Part shown: in pieces, positions 33,313-45,599 of the stretch | Layout: each line of letters opens with the position of its first letter | How positions within the stretch are numbered: position 1 is the first letter of the stretch | Assembly (NCBI GenBank): GCA_033060915.1 | Contig: CM065399.1 | Span: 10,854,501-10,918,500 of the forward strand | Origin: Euryodendron excelsum | Lineage: Eukaryota; Streptophyta; Magnoliopsida; Ericales; Pentaphylacaceae | Direction: 5' to 3' | DNA length: 64,000 nucleotides | Position numbers and translations under genes: made by a program | The notes under the pieces: generated by a model | Told to the model about the DNA's origin: nothing | What the model saw: only the letters and a program-made list of their open reading frames with translations | The model's database searches: none

Positions 33313-34935
33313 GCTTGGTTGAGGCCTCGGCCGCCTTTTGGTGCCCGGAGCTGTGTTTATTCCGTTTTAGCGATTTCGAGATGACACCGACACCTCACGA
33401 GTATGGGCGCTTGCTAGGTTTGAGGAGTGGCCAAGAGGGCATAGTAGGCCCAGACTTCCCCCGGGGCTTTATGTCGGTTATTTTTGGTCAGTTGGGGCTT
33501 AGACGCTAGGCTCTAGATTCGACCTCTCACCCTGCTTTTCCGGCATTGGAGGTGGGTTTTTTGTTGGATCACTTTGAGTTTTGTACTGGTCAGATTGCTT
33601 ATTCTGGTATTTGGCATACTTCCACGGAGTGGCCCATTGCTCGGATGAACGCGCTTGTCCGTATCTTGTTGAGTCTTCTCGTGTCCCCTCAGAGGGATGG
33701 TCGGGTGGATGGCAGACTCTGTTCTTTGTTGTTGTCGATCCGTCGGGGATATTCTTACGCTCCGTTAGTGGTGGGTGAGACATATGTGAGTTTTTCCTGG
33801 TTTCAGAGCGAGGAGGACACCTACTTTAGGGGGTCTCGCCCCCTTTTTCAGCGGTGGGCGCTTGAGCACTTATTCATTCATCGCATTACCTGTCACATAT
33901 GGTATCCGGAGGTTGATCCCATTTGTGCTTTGGTGAGGTCTTAGCAGGAGATTACTGACGGCGTTGACTGCCCTGATTCCTTGATGGCCTAGGTGGCATT
34001 TCTTCAGACGAGGCGGTCTGATTTGGTTCAGTGGTATGTGGGTTTATGTAACGTTGATTCGTTACTGGTACGGACTTCGAGATAGGTTTTTATCCCTTTG
34101 ATTGGCTTGAGGGGTGTTGTGCCTTTTTTCGGTATTCGGGTCCTTCGTCAGTTGGGTCGGACGCAGGACGTCCCATATACTGTATTGGTGACAGGGTATC
34201 CAACTTATTTTGGCTACGAGATTCCGTGAGGCATCATGACTGAGTTGACAGGGTTGTGGTAGATTTTCTAGGCGCACGATGCTTCGGACGGTCCCTTCTC
34301 TTTCATTCCGACAGCCACTATTGATTACACCAGATGGCTTCGGGAGTATGTTTTGGGGGGGTGCTACGGTCAGGGATCCTCTTCCAGAGTCACCCCTGCC
34401 TCGGGTAGGGTATACCGATCTTTTGGCTATTGCTACCATCAGGGCGAGGCGCCTATGGAGACTTTATCGCGCTCGTATGTGTGAGTTGGAGACTTAGTTG
34501 GAGACGAGCAGAGGCTGAGTGAGTGATTTAGAGAGACAGTTGGAGGAGGTATCTAGGGTGAGAGACTTTCCTTTGGTCGATGTTTCATGGGGGCTCGGAC
34601 GCCCTCGGGAATCCCGAGATACTTCTTCTTCAGTGGAAGGCGACCCGCGGGATGCGTTCATAGTCCAGTTAAGAGACATGGTACACACCCTTTCGTAGGA
34701 AAGGGATCGCCTCCTTGATCGATGTCAGTGCCATAGGTTGAGCCAGTTATCGACTTCTTCTTTCGGGGCTTCTACCAGTGTCAGCCCTTCTTGGGGAGGG
34801 GTGGTGGTGCTGCCATTTAGTGAGCCCAGTCCCTTGCCTGTTATCTTTGATCCCATGAGTCTTGCTGCTAGGGGTTCGGATGAGGACTCTTCGGATGGAG
34901 ACGTGGATCGCTACATTGCAGTCCCTCGCCCTTGA
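33313..34935 (+). pseudogene. antisense extra ORF (aORF) of element B, 5' truncated
   Basis: Begins directly at the LTR edge with no start or leader. The frame starting at 33315 gives FRFSDFEMTPTPHEYGRLLG, which matches the element A aORF block, then SGIWHTSTEWPIARMN, RRGYSYAPLVVGETYVS, WYPEVDPICAL and TIDYTRWLREYVLGG. A frameshift falls in a run of seven G near 34355. The C-terminal part has an Arg-rich segment, a coiled coil (VSDLERQLEEVSRVRD; LRDMVHTLS), a Ser-rich linker and an acidic end (GSDEDSSDGDVDRYIAVPRP, stop at 34935). About eight in-frame stops are present, several consistent with C-to-T or G-to-A change. It resembles plant mobile domain / DUF7745-type aORF proteins of Tat elements. 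Function unknown. Confidence 0.65.
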
Positions 34936-36328
34936 CACGACTGTTTCTTCTTCTCTTTTTTTTTCCTCTTATGCTGCGGTTCTGGGTTTTTGGCCTTCTT
35001 TCAGGGTCCCCTACGTTTGTAGGCATGCTTATATTAGCTAAATTATTATGGTTTTAGTTGTAACAAATCTCACCTTTCCTTTGGGGACATGTCACCATCT
35101 TCTTGTTCCTGCATCAGTTTGTTAGTTTAACATGTATTATAGCAGGTGCTGCATCTATTGATGAGAACTACTTCCCTGGAATGGGATTTTTCTCTGGGTG
35201 TCTTTGGCGGAGGCCCGCTTGGCTCGTTCTTCTTGGCCTATTGATTTCGAAAGAATGTCATTCTGACGATCACAGTCTTTCCTTGTCTTTTCCTATCATG
35301 GCCTGAGAATGATCCATTCGATGGTTGAGGTGAATCCGAGGAGAGTGTGGGGAGTTTGTTTGTTTTTTTTTTTTTTTACCCTTTTGGCCATCAACGCCTT
35401 TGCAGGTTTTCGCTGACCCCGGCTCTGTTATTTTTGCGTCTCGGTGCCCTTACGGGTTTTCACCGTACCAACAGATTTGTATCTTGCCATGCCTCTATTT
35501 TTTTACTCACAACGCTCTTTCGAGTTTTCGCCACGCCCTTGGGGTCATGCCTCTTTTTTTTTTAGGGAACTTTCTCGAAACTGAGGGAGGGCCTATGAGG
35601 CGGCAGTTTGGAAATTTCAAATGTTTGCCCACATTCGCGAATCATCATCTTTCTTGCATCGGACTTAGCCCAGATTAGGTAGTTTTCATTGATCAGAGAG
35701 GACTTTTTAGGTCAGGCTGTAATGAGGCTGGGTTACGAATTTTTTAGATGGATGGTGTCAAAGGCTCAGAGTGTTGTGTGGTTTTAGGGGTTCATTGGTG
35801 ATCACCTTTTCAGGTCTTTTCCTTTTGTCTGCGGGCTTCTTTCTCTATCTTCCTTCTTTTTATACGAGTTTGTACTTGTATAGGGCTCATCGTTCCCTTT
35901 GGTTTTCGTCCTAGTATTATCATTTGCACAATTCCATTGACTCCCGAGAGACATCAATCGTTATTTCATTTCATTTTTTTTAATATTATACGTACGACGA
36001 ACCTTCCTTCTTCTTCCGTTCTGCCCCTTCATTTGTTTTACCAAATTTGCTTTGACCTGGTTTGGATGGTAATCACCACATCAAGTTTGTCGGGGAAATG
36101 TTATGGGCTTAGAATGAGGTGATAGCAAAAGGGTATGGTGTATGGAAAAATGAATTGATGACCTCTCATTGTATCAATTTAAACTGCCTAATCCTTATGA
36201 GTCCTTTTGCAAGAATTTTGATGATTCAAAAAGCGAACGCATTCAATTCCTTTAATCAGAGTTCACGACCTCCTTTTCATTGTAACTGGACCTCCCTGTT
36301 GCTTTGGAAGAAAATGGGAGTTTCTAGT
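34936..36328. other. non-coding stretch between aORF and pol of element B
   Basis: Contains T-rich runs (35365-35380) and one diverged copy each of the tandem units seen in element A (35690-35780 and about 36130-36200). It is the convergent 3' zone where the plus-strand aORF and minus-strand pol would both terminate. I see no gene. Confidence 0.5.
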
Positions 36329-37550
36329 TTACACAAAGTAACGTTTGACTGCGTCTGAATTTAAAGGGTTGAGGAACTCCTGCCCATCCATCTCTGCCAG
36401 TATTAGCGCCCCCCCTGTGAGGACCTTTTTGACTACGAATGGCCCTTCGTAATTGGGGGCGAATTTTCCCCGAGCTCCTTCTTGGTTGGAAATGATCTTT
36501 TTCAATACTAGATCCCCAACTTGGAAAGTTCGAGGTTTTACCTTCTTATGAAACGCCTTAGCTACTCTCCTTTTATAGCACTAAGCGTGGCAGACGGCGG
36601 CCAGCCATTTTTCATCCAGCAGGCACAACTAAAGCGTAGCGATCCTTGATCCATTCTGCCTCTTCTAGTTGAGTCTCCATTAGCACCCTCATGGAAGGAA
36701 CCTCTACCTCGACCGGGAGCACTGCTTCACTTCCGTAGACCAACTCATATGGTGTTGCCCCGGTAGAGACCCTCATTGTAGTTGGATAGGCCATGAGTGC
36801 GAAAGGGAGCTTCTCATGCCAATCTTTGTAATGGTCGATCATTTTTCGGAGGATCTTCTTGATGTTCTTGTTGGCGGCTTCTACTGCCCCATTCATTTGC
36901 TGCCGGTAGCCCACCGAGTTCCGGTGAGTGATTTTGAAGTTTTGACACAACCGACTCATCAAGTCGTTATTCAAATTGGTAGCATTATCGGTGATGAGTG
37001 ATTCCGGAACCCCATACCGACAGATAATGTGGCTTTTGAGGAATTTGTTCACTACTTTCTTGGTGACATGTGCATAGGATACGGCTTCAACCCACTTTGT
37101 GAAGTAATCGATGGCAACCAGGATGAACCGGTGTCCATTTGAGGCTTTTGGAGAGATTAGGCCAATCATATCCATTCCCCACGTGGAAAAAGGCCACCGG
37201 GCTACCATTGAATGAAGCTCGATGGGCGGGGCCTTGATTATGTCCCTGTGTATCTAACATTTGTGACATCGGAGGACGTATCGAACACAATCTGTTTCCA
37301 TGGTGGTCCAATAACATCCTGTTCTGAGAATTTTTTTGGAGAGAGTATGGCCGTTTATGTGGGGCCCACAGGTCCCTTCATGGACCTCCCTCATGATTTC
37401 TCCTACCTCTGCTGCATCAACGCATTTCAAGGGCCCGAGGGGGGATCTTTTGAAGAGCTCATTTCTAACTAGAAAATATTGGGTCGCCATCCTTTGGATC
37501 ATCTTCTTATCGTTTTGTACAGCCTGGGTAGGGAATTTTTCGGTCTGCAT
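36329..37550 (-). pseudogene. element B integrase
   Basis: Inserts the DNA copy into the genome. The HHCC finger is present (VHEGTCGPH, then CVRYVLRCHKC; 37260-37440). The catalytic core follows: WGMDMIG, ITDNATNLNNDL and NGAVEAANKNIKKIL carry the D, D and E residues. The C-terminal part (36600 to 36360) has FQVGDLVLKKI, then FAPNYEGPFVVKKV, the GPY/F-type module, and ends at a stop at 36329. A stop follows CHKC (CAG to TAG, near 37253). A frameshift near 36620 and a stop near 36590 separate the core from the C-terminus. No chromodomain is visible. Confidence 0.9.
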
Positions 37551-37571
37551 GTATTTTTTTATGTCGTAGAA

Positions 37572-38060
37572 CTAGGGCCGTCCGTCAAATTCGGTGGAGG
37601 TATTGAGGCAGTGTGACGGAGTGTCCCGAACAAAGATTTGAAGAGAAGGAATTTCGAAACCTTCATCCACTTTGATAGCTGCAGCTAAAGTAGCCAAGGC
37701 ATCAGCAAAACTGTTTTCAGTCCGGGGAATATGGTGGAAACCTATTTTCTGAAACCTTTGACAGAGGCCCTTAATCTGCTCATGGTAAGGAGAAAGTTTG
37801 TCATCTCTGGTCTGGTACACCTCCTTGGTTTGCTGAATCACCAGATCAGAATCCCCGAAGACCGTTAACTCCTCAATCTTCATTTCTAACGCCAATCGCA
37901 ACCCCAAAATGCAAGCTTCATATTCAGCAATATTATTGGTGCAGAGGTCGAATTTTATTTTGGACACAATGGGGTAGTGATTGCCCTTCTCGAACACTAT
38001 TACTGCTCTAATCCCTGCGCCTTTCTTATTTGAAGCTCCATCAAAGTACATTTTCCACCC
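37572..38060 (-). pseudogene. element B second (archaeal-type) RNase H
   Basis: A separate RNase H domain between the gypsy RNase H and integrase is the hallmark of Tat-lineage elements. Catalytic positions are visible in order: MYFDGASNKKGAG (D), NNIAEYEACILGL (E), VFGDSDLVIQQ (D) and ENSFADALATLA (D). All look intact. The domain is in frame with RT upstream and integrase downstream, apart from a stop before it (near 38070) and one after it (GRP then TAG, 37572-37574; consistent with a Trp codon changed by G-to-A). Confidence 0.9.
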
Positions 38061-38062
38061 CA

Positions 38063-39773
38063 GATCTTCTTATTTTTTGGCCTCAGACTCAGTGTATAAG
38101 ATATCTTCATCGGGGAAGCTAGGATCCATGGGTTGATACTCTTCGACAGGATTCTCTGCCAAGTAATCTGCTATGACTTGCCCTTTAACTGCTTTGCGAG
38201 TTGTGAAGACTATGTCGAATTCTGCCAGAATCATATGCCATCTGGCCACTCTACTGGAAATAGTGGGTTTTTCGAATAAGCACTTGATTGGATCTATCTG
38301 GGATATGAGGTAAGTGGTGTGATGCAGCATATAGTGTCTGAGCTGATAAGATGCCCATGCCAAGGCGCAACAAGTTTTCTCGAGCATGGTGTATTTGACA
38401 TCCTATGGTAAAAACTTTTTGCTGAGGTAATAGATGGCCTGTTCTCGTCTCCCAATTTCGTCATGCTATCCCAGAACACATCCCATTAAGGTCTCAAGAA
38501 TAGTTAAATACATCAGGAGGGGCCTTCCCGGGGTTGGTGGTACCAGTACCAGGGGCTTCAAGAGGTACCCTTTGATTGTCTCAAAAACTTGTTGGCATTC
38601 TTCATTCCACTCCTTAGGGGCGCTCTTTTTTAGTAATCTAAAAATTGGCTCGCAGAGGTGAGTCATTTGTGAAATGAATCTGCTAATGAAATTCAACTTG
38701 CCCAAAAAGGATCTAATTTCGGTCTCTCCCCTCGGGGGTGGCATTTCGATGATTGACTTTATCTTGGCAGGATCCACTTCTATTCCTCTCTTATTGACGA
38801 TAAACCCCAACAACTTCCTAGATGTGACGCCAAAAGTACACTTGGCGGGGTTGAGCTTAAGTTGATACTTGTGAAGCCGATCAAATACTTTTCGTAAATT
38901 GATCAAATGGTCCTCTTGGGCTCACGATTTGACTATCATATCATCCACATAAATCTCCACTTCTTTGTGCATCATATCATGGAAGAGAGTGACCATGGCC
39001 TTTTGATAGGTTGCCCCAGCGTTCTTCAACCCGAAGGGCATTACCTTGTAGCAATACACTCCCCATGGGGTGATGAAAGCCATCTTTTCCCGATCTTCCT
39101 CAGCTATTTTGATCTGATTGTATCCCGAAAACCCATCCATAAAGGAGAATATTTCATGGCTAGCCGTATTGTCTACCAAGATATCTATACGAGGTAATGG
39201 GAAATCGTCTTTCGGACTGGCCTTGTTGAGATCTCGAAAATCAATACACATCCGGACTTTCCCATCCTTCTTTGGGACTGGGACAATGTTGGCCAGCCAT
39301 TGGGGATATTCGACCACTTCCAGGAACCTAGCATGGAACTGCTTGACCACTTCTTCTTGGACTTTCAGACTCCATTTGGGCTTGAGCCTTCAGAGCTTTT
39401 GCTTTACGGGCTTGACTTGCGGATCTAGGGGCAACCGATGTTCAACAATAGATTCATCCAACCCTGGCATGTCCTGGTAAGACCACGCGAAGACATCAAT
39501 GTAGGCAGTCAGGAGCTCCAGCATTTCCCGGCGCTGCCAGTGATCTAATCTCGTCCCTATCTTGACTTCCTTCGGGGATTCCTTGCTTCCCAAATTGATT
39601 GTCTCTGTTTCCTCAATATTGGAAGTTTTGCGATTGTCATGTTTTTCCAACTGTTCTAAAATCTCTTTTGGGATCTCATCGGTGTTGTTGACATCAAGTT
39701 CAATTCCTAAGCGTTGATAGTCGAATTCAGTCTCGAAATTGTGATTAGTCGGAATAGGCGTTCTTTCGATCAA
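38063..39773 (-). pseudogene. element B reverse transcriptase and gypsy RNase H
   Basis: The N-terminal linker (39773 to about 39400) has FAWSYQDMPGLD. RT motifs follow: NIVPVPKKDGKVRMCIDFRD, SFMDGFSGYNQIKIAEED, FGLKNAGATYQ and IYVDDMIVKS; both catalytic Asp pairs are intact. The connection has LLGFIVNKRGIEVDP and IRSFLGKLNFISRF. The RNase H part has LEKTCCALAWASYQLRHY and ARWHMILAEFDI. Only about five stops break 1.7 kb and all segments stay in one frame. Those after VKQKL (near 39392) and VKS (near 38919) are TGA where CGA is the likely source, and the one at 38463-38465 is TAG for CAG. The copy is thus old but little rearranged. Confidence 0.92.
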
Positions 39774-39934
39774 TTAGCTAAGACGTTGGATAAGCGGGTT
39801 CCTGATCAGAACAACAAGGAGAGTCATTCAATAACAGGGAAGTAATTCTCCTCTTTTATATATAGATATTTCATACTATAGCTTTTGATTTGAAAGCGAA
39901 AATAACAGTAGAAAGATAGACAGATGACAAAGTT
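39774..39934 (-). other. frame junction between gag-pro and RT, possible Ogre-type intron
   Basis: The gag-pro frame closes at 39935 and the RT frame opens at about 39800, in a different frame. Minus-strand sequence between them is AT-rich and ends with a pyrimidine-rich CTCTCCTTGTTGTTCTGATCAG, a good 3' splice site at about 39802, just where the RT frame opens. Ogre elements are known to have an intron at this point. I cannot identify the donor with confidence. Confidence 0.35.
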
Positions 39935-41136
39935 TTAGGGATTTATAGATGCATGGAGTGCCCCGGCAAGCTTGTATCGAAACTTGCGCGCCCAAAGGAG
40001 ATTCTCACTATCCCAGTTATCAAGGCTCTCACCCAGAAGGGCGGGCTTGATGGTGCTGTGCTCCGGTACTTCCATATCTGAAAGTGGAGGTATATCGATC
40101 ATCAAGGCTTCTTGAAGGTGATTGACTTGGCTGCCTGCCTCCTCCTTTCCTCTCTTAAGGCCATTTTCGTCCTCTGTCAAGCAAAGTTCCGTGAATTGGA
40201 GTGTTACTTCTTCTTCTCCTCCCTTTTTGGGTGCAACCCTCGGTCGCTTCCTTTTCTGAGCTTGCTCCTTGATTTCTTTCTTTGTCGGCTTTTATCCTAG
40301 GCCAAAAGTATGTCTTTGGGACGGGATGTCTGGAATTTCAAGAATCCTTTGCAGCTTCCTCCCTAGCCCTTTGCCTGGCTGATACCTATTCTTCTGGAAG
40401 TAGCGAGCAATCATCTGTGCATTACCTGAATACCTTGGCTCGACCATGTCTCCCTCATGTATAGCGATGACGTATTCCAAAGACTGGAAACAAGACGAGG
40501 CGGCCAACTCGGTGTATGGAATGGCGTCAGCTTTGTAAATCATAAACTCCTTTTCAGCGTAGATGGAAATTAGCTTAGCCTTGATGATGAATTTGATCTT
40601 TTGATGAAGACTGGATGGCACCGCTCTGGCCAAATAAATCCATGGTCGTCCGAGCAACATGTTATATGCTAAAGGTATTTGCAGAACTTGGAACTTGATA
40701 GCAAAGGTAACAGGCCCTATCTCGATAAGTATCTCAATTTCCCCCATTGTCTCTCTCCTGGATCCGTCGAAGGCCCGTATGACAATGCTGCTATGGTTTA
40801 AGTGGGATTGGTCCATCCCAAGTCTCTCCAAGGTCGAGTACAGACAAACATTCAGAGTCGATCCATTATCCACCAGTACCTTTGGTACGATCATCCCTTT
40901 GGTTTTGACAGTTATATGTAGCGCCTGCGTATACCTCGTCCCGTCAGCAGGGATCTCATCGTCAGTAAAGGTGATAACATTTGGTGCCATGATGAGTCCC
41001 ACCATGTTTTGTAGGTTGTTAGGGGTAAAGCTATCCGGCACATGGGCCTCTTTAAGGACCTTGAGCATGGCGTTACGATGGGTTTCGGAGGTGAGAAACA
41101 GACCCAACATGGAGATGTGGGAAGGGGTTTTCTTAA
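39935..41136 (-). pseudogene. element B protease region, downstream of solo LTR
   Basis: Continues the gag-pro frame from the far side of the solo LTR. HISMLGLFLTSETHR and LKVLKEAHVPDSF lead into the aspartic protease with VLVDNGSTLNVC (about 40855), where the catalytic Asp sits in the DNGS form usual for this lineage. LGRPWIYLARAVPSSLHQK closes the protease fold. YQPGKGLGRKLQRIL (about 40380) is a glycine-patch-like motif. A stop at 40292-40294 and the terminal stop at 39935 bound the following acidic linker. The protease cleaves gag-pol in the particle; here it is split from its N-terminus by 5.3 kb. Confidence 0.85.
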
Positions 41137-41141
41137 GTTGC
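41137..41141. repeat. target-site duplication GTTGC (partner at 46410-46414)
   Basis: GTTGC lies immediately outside both ends of the solo LTR, inside coding sequence of the protease N-terminal region. Confidence 0.9.
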
Positions 41142-44100
41142 TATCGCGCCCAGATTTTTTGCACTCGAGGAATACTCACACAAGTGGGAAAAACACTGTA
41201 CTCTCTCGTTAGAACTCACCCTCCTAGAAGAATGAGTGCGACTAGGTTTGAATTGAAAAATTGGTTTGAATAAAGGGCCTTTGAAAAAGATTCGGAGTCG
41301 CCACCTAACTTGATTAAGGTGAGTTAGGTCACCTAAAAACTAAGCATAGTCCGAAGACTACACTTAGGGTTTTTGAAAAACGATTTTGAAAAGATCTCCT
41401 CAAGAGAGGGTTTTTAAGAAAAACAGGTTGTTTGGCAACCTTTGGAAAATATTTAGCCCTTTTTAAAAAAATAACTCCGTTTTTGGTCTTTGAAATCAGT
41501 GATTCTAAGTTCGGAGGTTGGTTACGTGTAGGGAAGACGCACTAAGCTATCACCCTACCCCGTCCTTTCGGTACCTACATGTCAATCTACCCTAGATTCA
41601 CCTATGAGAGTCTTTAATTAACCCATGTCCAATCCTATCCACTTTAGAAAAACAATGTTTGAAAACTAACATGATGCATGATATGCAAGTGTAAAAATAA
41701 GAGAGAATTGAAAAATAAATTTGAAAAGAGATTAATTTGAAATTGATTTGATTTGAAAATAGATTTGAAGAGATAGAATTTGAAATTGGAAAGTTTGAAA
41801 ACTTGGAAATTTGAAAATAGAAATTTTGAAACTAGAATTTTGAAAATTGATTGGAATTTGAGATTTGGAAAGATTTTGAAAACTGCACCCATGAGGGTGG
41901 AATTGAAAGTTTGAAAAGTGTTGTGACCGCACCTATGAAGGTGGAATTGAAAGTTTGAAGAGTGTTGTGATCGCACCTATGAAGGTTGCCTACGTATCCC
42001 TTTGGGGGAATCAGGTCAGTCGTAGTTCGGACCGGAGTCCGATTGAAAAGAGATTGATTTGAAGAGAGAAATTGAATTAGAAGAAAGAAATTGAATTGAA
42101 AATTGGATTTGATTTGAGATTAGAAGAGGAGATTGAATTTGAGAAGATTGGACTTGCTTTGGAAAGATTGATTTTGGAAAGACTTTGGTTTTAGGAAACC
42201 TAGACTTAGGAAAGATAGGAGACCTAGGAAAGACTTGAGATTAAGAAAGATTGGATTGGAATGTTGGATTTGAAAAAATTGGAAAGATTTGGAAACTTGA
42301 AATTTAGGAAAGATTTGGATTAGGAAAGTTTCGAATTAGGAAAGTGTCATTTTGGAAAAGTTTCGAAATTAGGAAAGTTTTAGGTTTAGGAAAGTTTTGA
42401 AATTAGGAAAGTTTTAGGTTTAGAAAAGTTTTGAAATTAGGAAAGTTTCATTTTTGGAAAGTTTTGGAATTAGGAAATGTTAGAATTAGGAAAGTTTTGA
42501 ATTAAGAAAGTTTTGAGTTTTGGAATGTTTGAAAAAGGGAAGTTTTGAATTTGGAAAGCTTTGAAAACAAGGAAGTTTTAAAAATAAGAAAATTTTGTTT
42601 TAGGAAAGGTTTGAAAAAGGAAAGTCTTCAGTTTAGGAAATGTTTGAATTAAGAAAGTTTTGAGTTTAGAAAAGTCTTAGATTTATAAAGATTTTGAAGT
42701 TTTGGAAAGTTTAGAATTTAGAAAGTTTGGAAGTTTAGAAAGATTTAACTTGAGAAAGTTTCAAATTTAAAAAGTTTTGATTTTAGAAAGATTTGAAATT
42801 TAGAAAGTTTAGGATTTAGAAAGTTTTAGAGTTTGAATTTTATAAAGTCTTGAAATTAGGAAAGGTTTGGGTTTGAAAACTTTGGTTTGAAAAGTTAAGA
42901 TTTGAAAAGATGGTAGAATTAGGATAGGGTCGAATTAGGAAAGATTTGAAAGTTGAGTTTTAAAATTTAGGAAAGATTTTTATGTTCAAGTTTTGGAAAC
43001 TTAAGGTTTAGGAAAGTGGAAGGTTAGGAAGGATTTGAATTAGGAAAGATTTGGATTTTGAAACTTAAGGAAAGATTTGAAGTTTAGGTTTAGGAAACTT
43101 ATGGTTTAGGAAGGTAGGAAATTAGGAAGGTTTGGATTAGGAAGGGATTGGATTTGGTTTTTAAAAGCAATGGTTTGATTTATTTCCAAAAACGGAGGAT
43201 AGGATCTAGTTTCCTAAACGGGGAGATTGGATTTGGTTTCTTAAAGGGAAGATTTGATTTGACAAGGATTTGGAAAGGGAGATTCTAGAAACCCTAGTTT
43301 TGAAAAATTGTGGTCTTGACGTAGAAAAGAGGTTTTGAAAACATGTATAGTTTTGATGTAGAAAACAAAAGATTTTGGAAACCTAGATTTGGGGCAAAGT
43401 TTGAAAATCATGTTTTTGGAAAGAAAATTAGGGTTTCCTAATTGTGGGCTCTAAGGTTTGACTTGGGTTCTAAGAAAAGAGTTTTTAGAAAGTACGCTTT
43501 GGGAAACGAGTTTTTGGAAGGAAGTCCTAAGGAGGAGTTTTTGGAAAGTGAATTTGGAAAGAGAGTTTTTGGAAAGATTTTTGGAAAAAGGGAGTTTTTG
43601 GAAAGTGTGTTTTTGGAAACATAGATTTTGGGAGGAAAAATCCTAGAGGGGAGTTTCTAGAAGGAAGATTTAGAAAGGTTTTTGAAGAGAGTTTTTAGGA
43701 AGGTGAATCTAGGGAGTGTTTTTAGAAGGAAGATTTAGAAAGGTTTTTGAAGAGAGTTTTTAGGAAGGTGAATCTAGGGAGTGTTTTTAGAAAGTGAATT
43801 TTGAGGAAAAGATTTTGGAGAGGAGTTGAAAAAGAGAGTTTTGAAAAATAGATTTTTGAAGGGAGTTTTTGAAAACCATTTTGGAGAGGAGAGCTTTAGG
43901 AAAGTATGTTGAAAAAGAAGATTTTTAGGAAGAGATTTTTGAAGAGAGAGTTTTTAGAAGGTATAAAAACGTCTCACTTTCCTAAAACGATTCTAGCCAT
44001 AAGAAGGCTAGAACCACTTTTTAGGAAAGCGGTTTTGAAAAACAATATAGACCAAAAAGGTCACTTTTAATGTAACACTTTCCTAAAGCAACCCTAGCCA

Positions 44101-44837
44101 TGGAAAGGCTAGAATCACCCTAGAATTGTGGTTTTGAAAACAAGTTTTTGAAAAAGAGATTTTGATACAACTTTGAAAAACAAGTTTGAAAACATTTTGA
44201 AAAACAATTTTGAAAACGGTTTTTGGAAGATGCAAGACTATGATATGCACAATGCAATTTGGGGTCGTGAACATACAAGGCTAAGGCTTCACCACATAAT
44301 CAAGGGGGCCGGACCCACGTGGTCTTTGGTTAGACTAGAAGAAAGCCTTCGACACGGTGACTCTCCAATAGTCTAATCCTACACATGGACTGGGAGTCCC
44401 CTTGTTTCAAGCATGCAAAGAAAGGGGGGGAAAGAGATGGGGGATTAAAATAGAGAAAACCCAAGTGGGTCAAAGAGAGAAGAGAGAGGGGGGAAGTGCA
44501 GAAAATTAAAGAGAAAGCCTACCGTATGTCTTCTTTATTTTGCGCGTTGCGCTGTCTTCAGTCTTCGGTCTTTGTCTTGATCTTCACCTTCAGTCTTCAA
44601 GAGTTGTCTTCAAGCTTTGGATGGCAGCTCTTCAAGTCTTCAAAGGATGGTTAAAGGCTAGTGTATGAGTGTATGAGGGAGTGTATGAGTGTATATGAGG
44701 CTAGGGTTTATGTAGGGTGGCTAGGGTTTGGAAAACCTAGGGAGGCTAGGGTTTAGGAGGTACTTGAGCTCTGTATATCGAAATATAGGATTTTTAGGTT
44801 AAGTTTGCAGACCCCTTTCACATTGAATGAGGCTCTG

Positions 44838-44845
44838 TATTTATA
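44838..44845 (-). promoter_or_regulatory. TATA box of the solo LTR in gag-pro
   Basis: TATAAATA in the phrase CTCTATAAATACAGAG, minus strand, next to the GGCGCC palindromes at 44860-44960. Confidence 0.65.
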
Positions 44846-45599
44846 GAGGGAGGACCAACCTGGCGCCTGTTGTAGTGGCGCCAGGGCAAACTTTACACTG
44901 GCGCCACTAGGAGTGGCGCCAGGCCATTTTTTGGCTTGGCGCCACTACTAGTGGCGCCAGCCAATTAGGAAAGGTTTAAGGTCGGCAAGCAACGTATCTT
45001 TGACTAGATTTGGGTGCCTGTACCAGTGACTACCATGTAAATTTTAGCCTGGCTTCACTAGGAATGACTCCTGAAAGTCCGGGAATGATTTGAAGGAGCC
45101 GGGAATGACCTGGAAGGCCGGAAGGGAGCAGGAACACTTAAAATAGTGTCCTGGAGGTATTTGACTTGAAAAATGAAGATAAGATGTGTTGGAAAGGTCG
45201 ATCGAGCCTTTAGGGGCAAAACGGTCAACCGGACCGGAAAACTGTCGGGACAGACTCAAACTATCCCGGAAGAAGACTTGTGATCTGGAAACATTATTTA
45301 GAATGTTTCCAGAGCCGGCGTGGTCGAAGAAGGAGACCGGCCCTCCAGGGGCAAAACGGTTATTTTGTACTGGGTTGGCCGGAACTGACTCGGAATGATC
45401 CGGGAAGGTAAAGGGAGGTTGAGAATACTATAAAAATTAATCTCCGAGGGTTACCGGTTTGATACCCAGAGCCGGTGTGGTTCCCGGGGCATTCGGATGC
45501 CTAGGGGCAAAATGGTCATCTTGACCGGAAAAGGTCCAAAGGGTAATTTGGTCATTTTTCACCGAAGTGAGCTAACAGACACCGGTGTTGACCTAGGTT

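Noticed and set aside
33313..34935. A host single-copy gene
   Set aside because: A homologous frame occurs in the same antisense position in element A (near 22560-22965), so it belongs to the element family.
37212..39480. Plus-strand open frames across the pol region
   Set aside because: Shadows of the minus-strand integrase, RNase H and RT, whose motifs are unambiguous.
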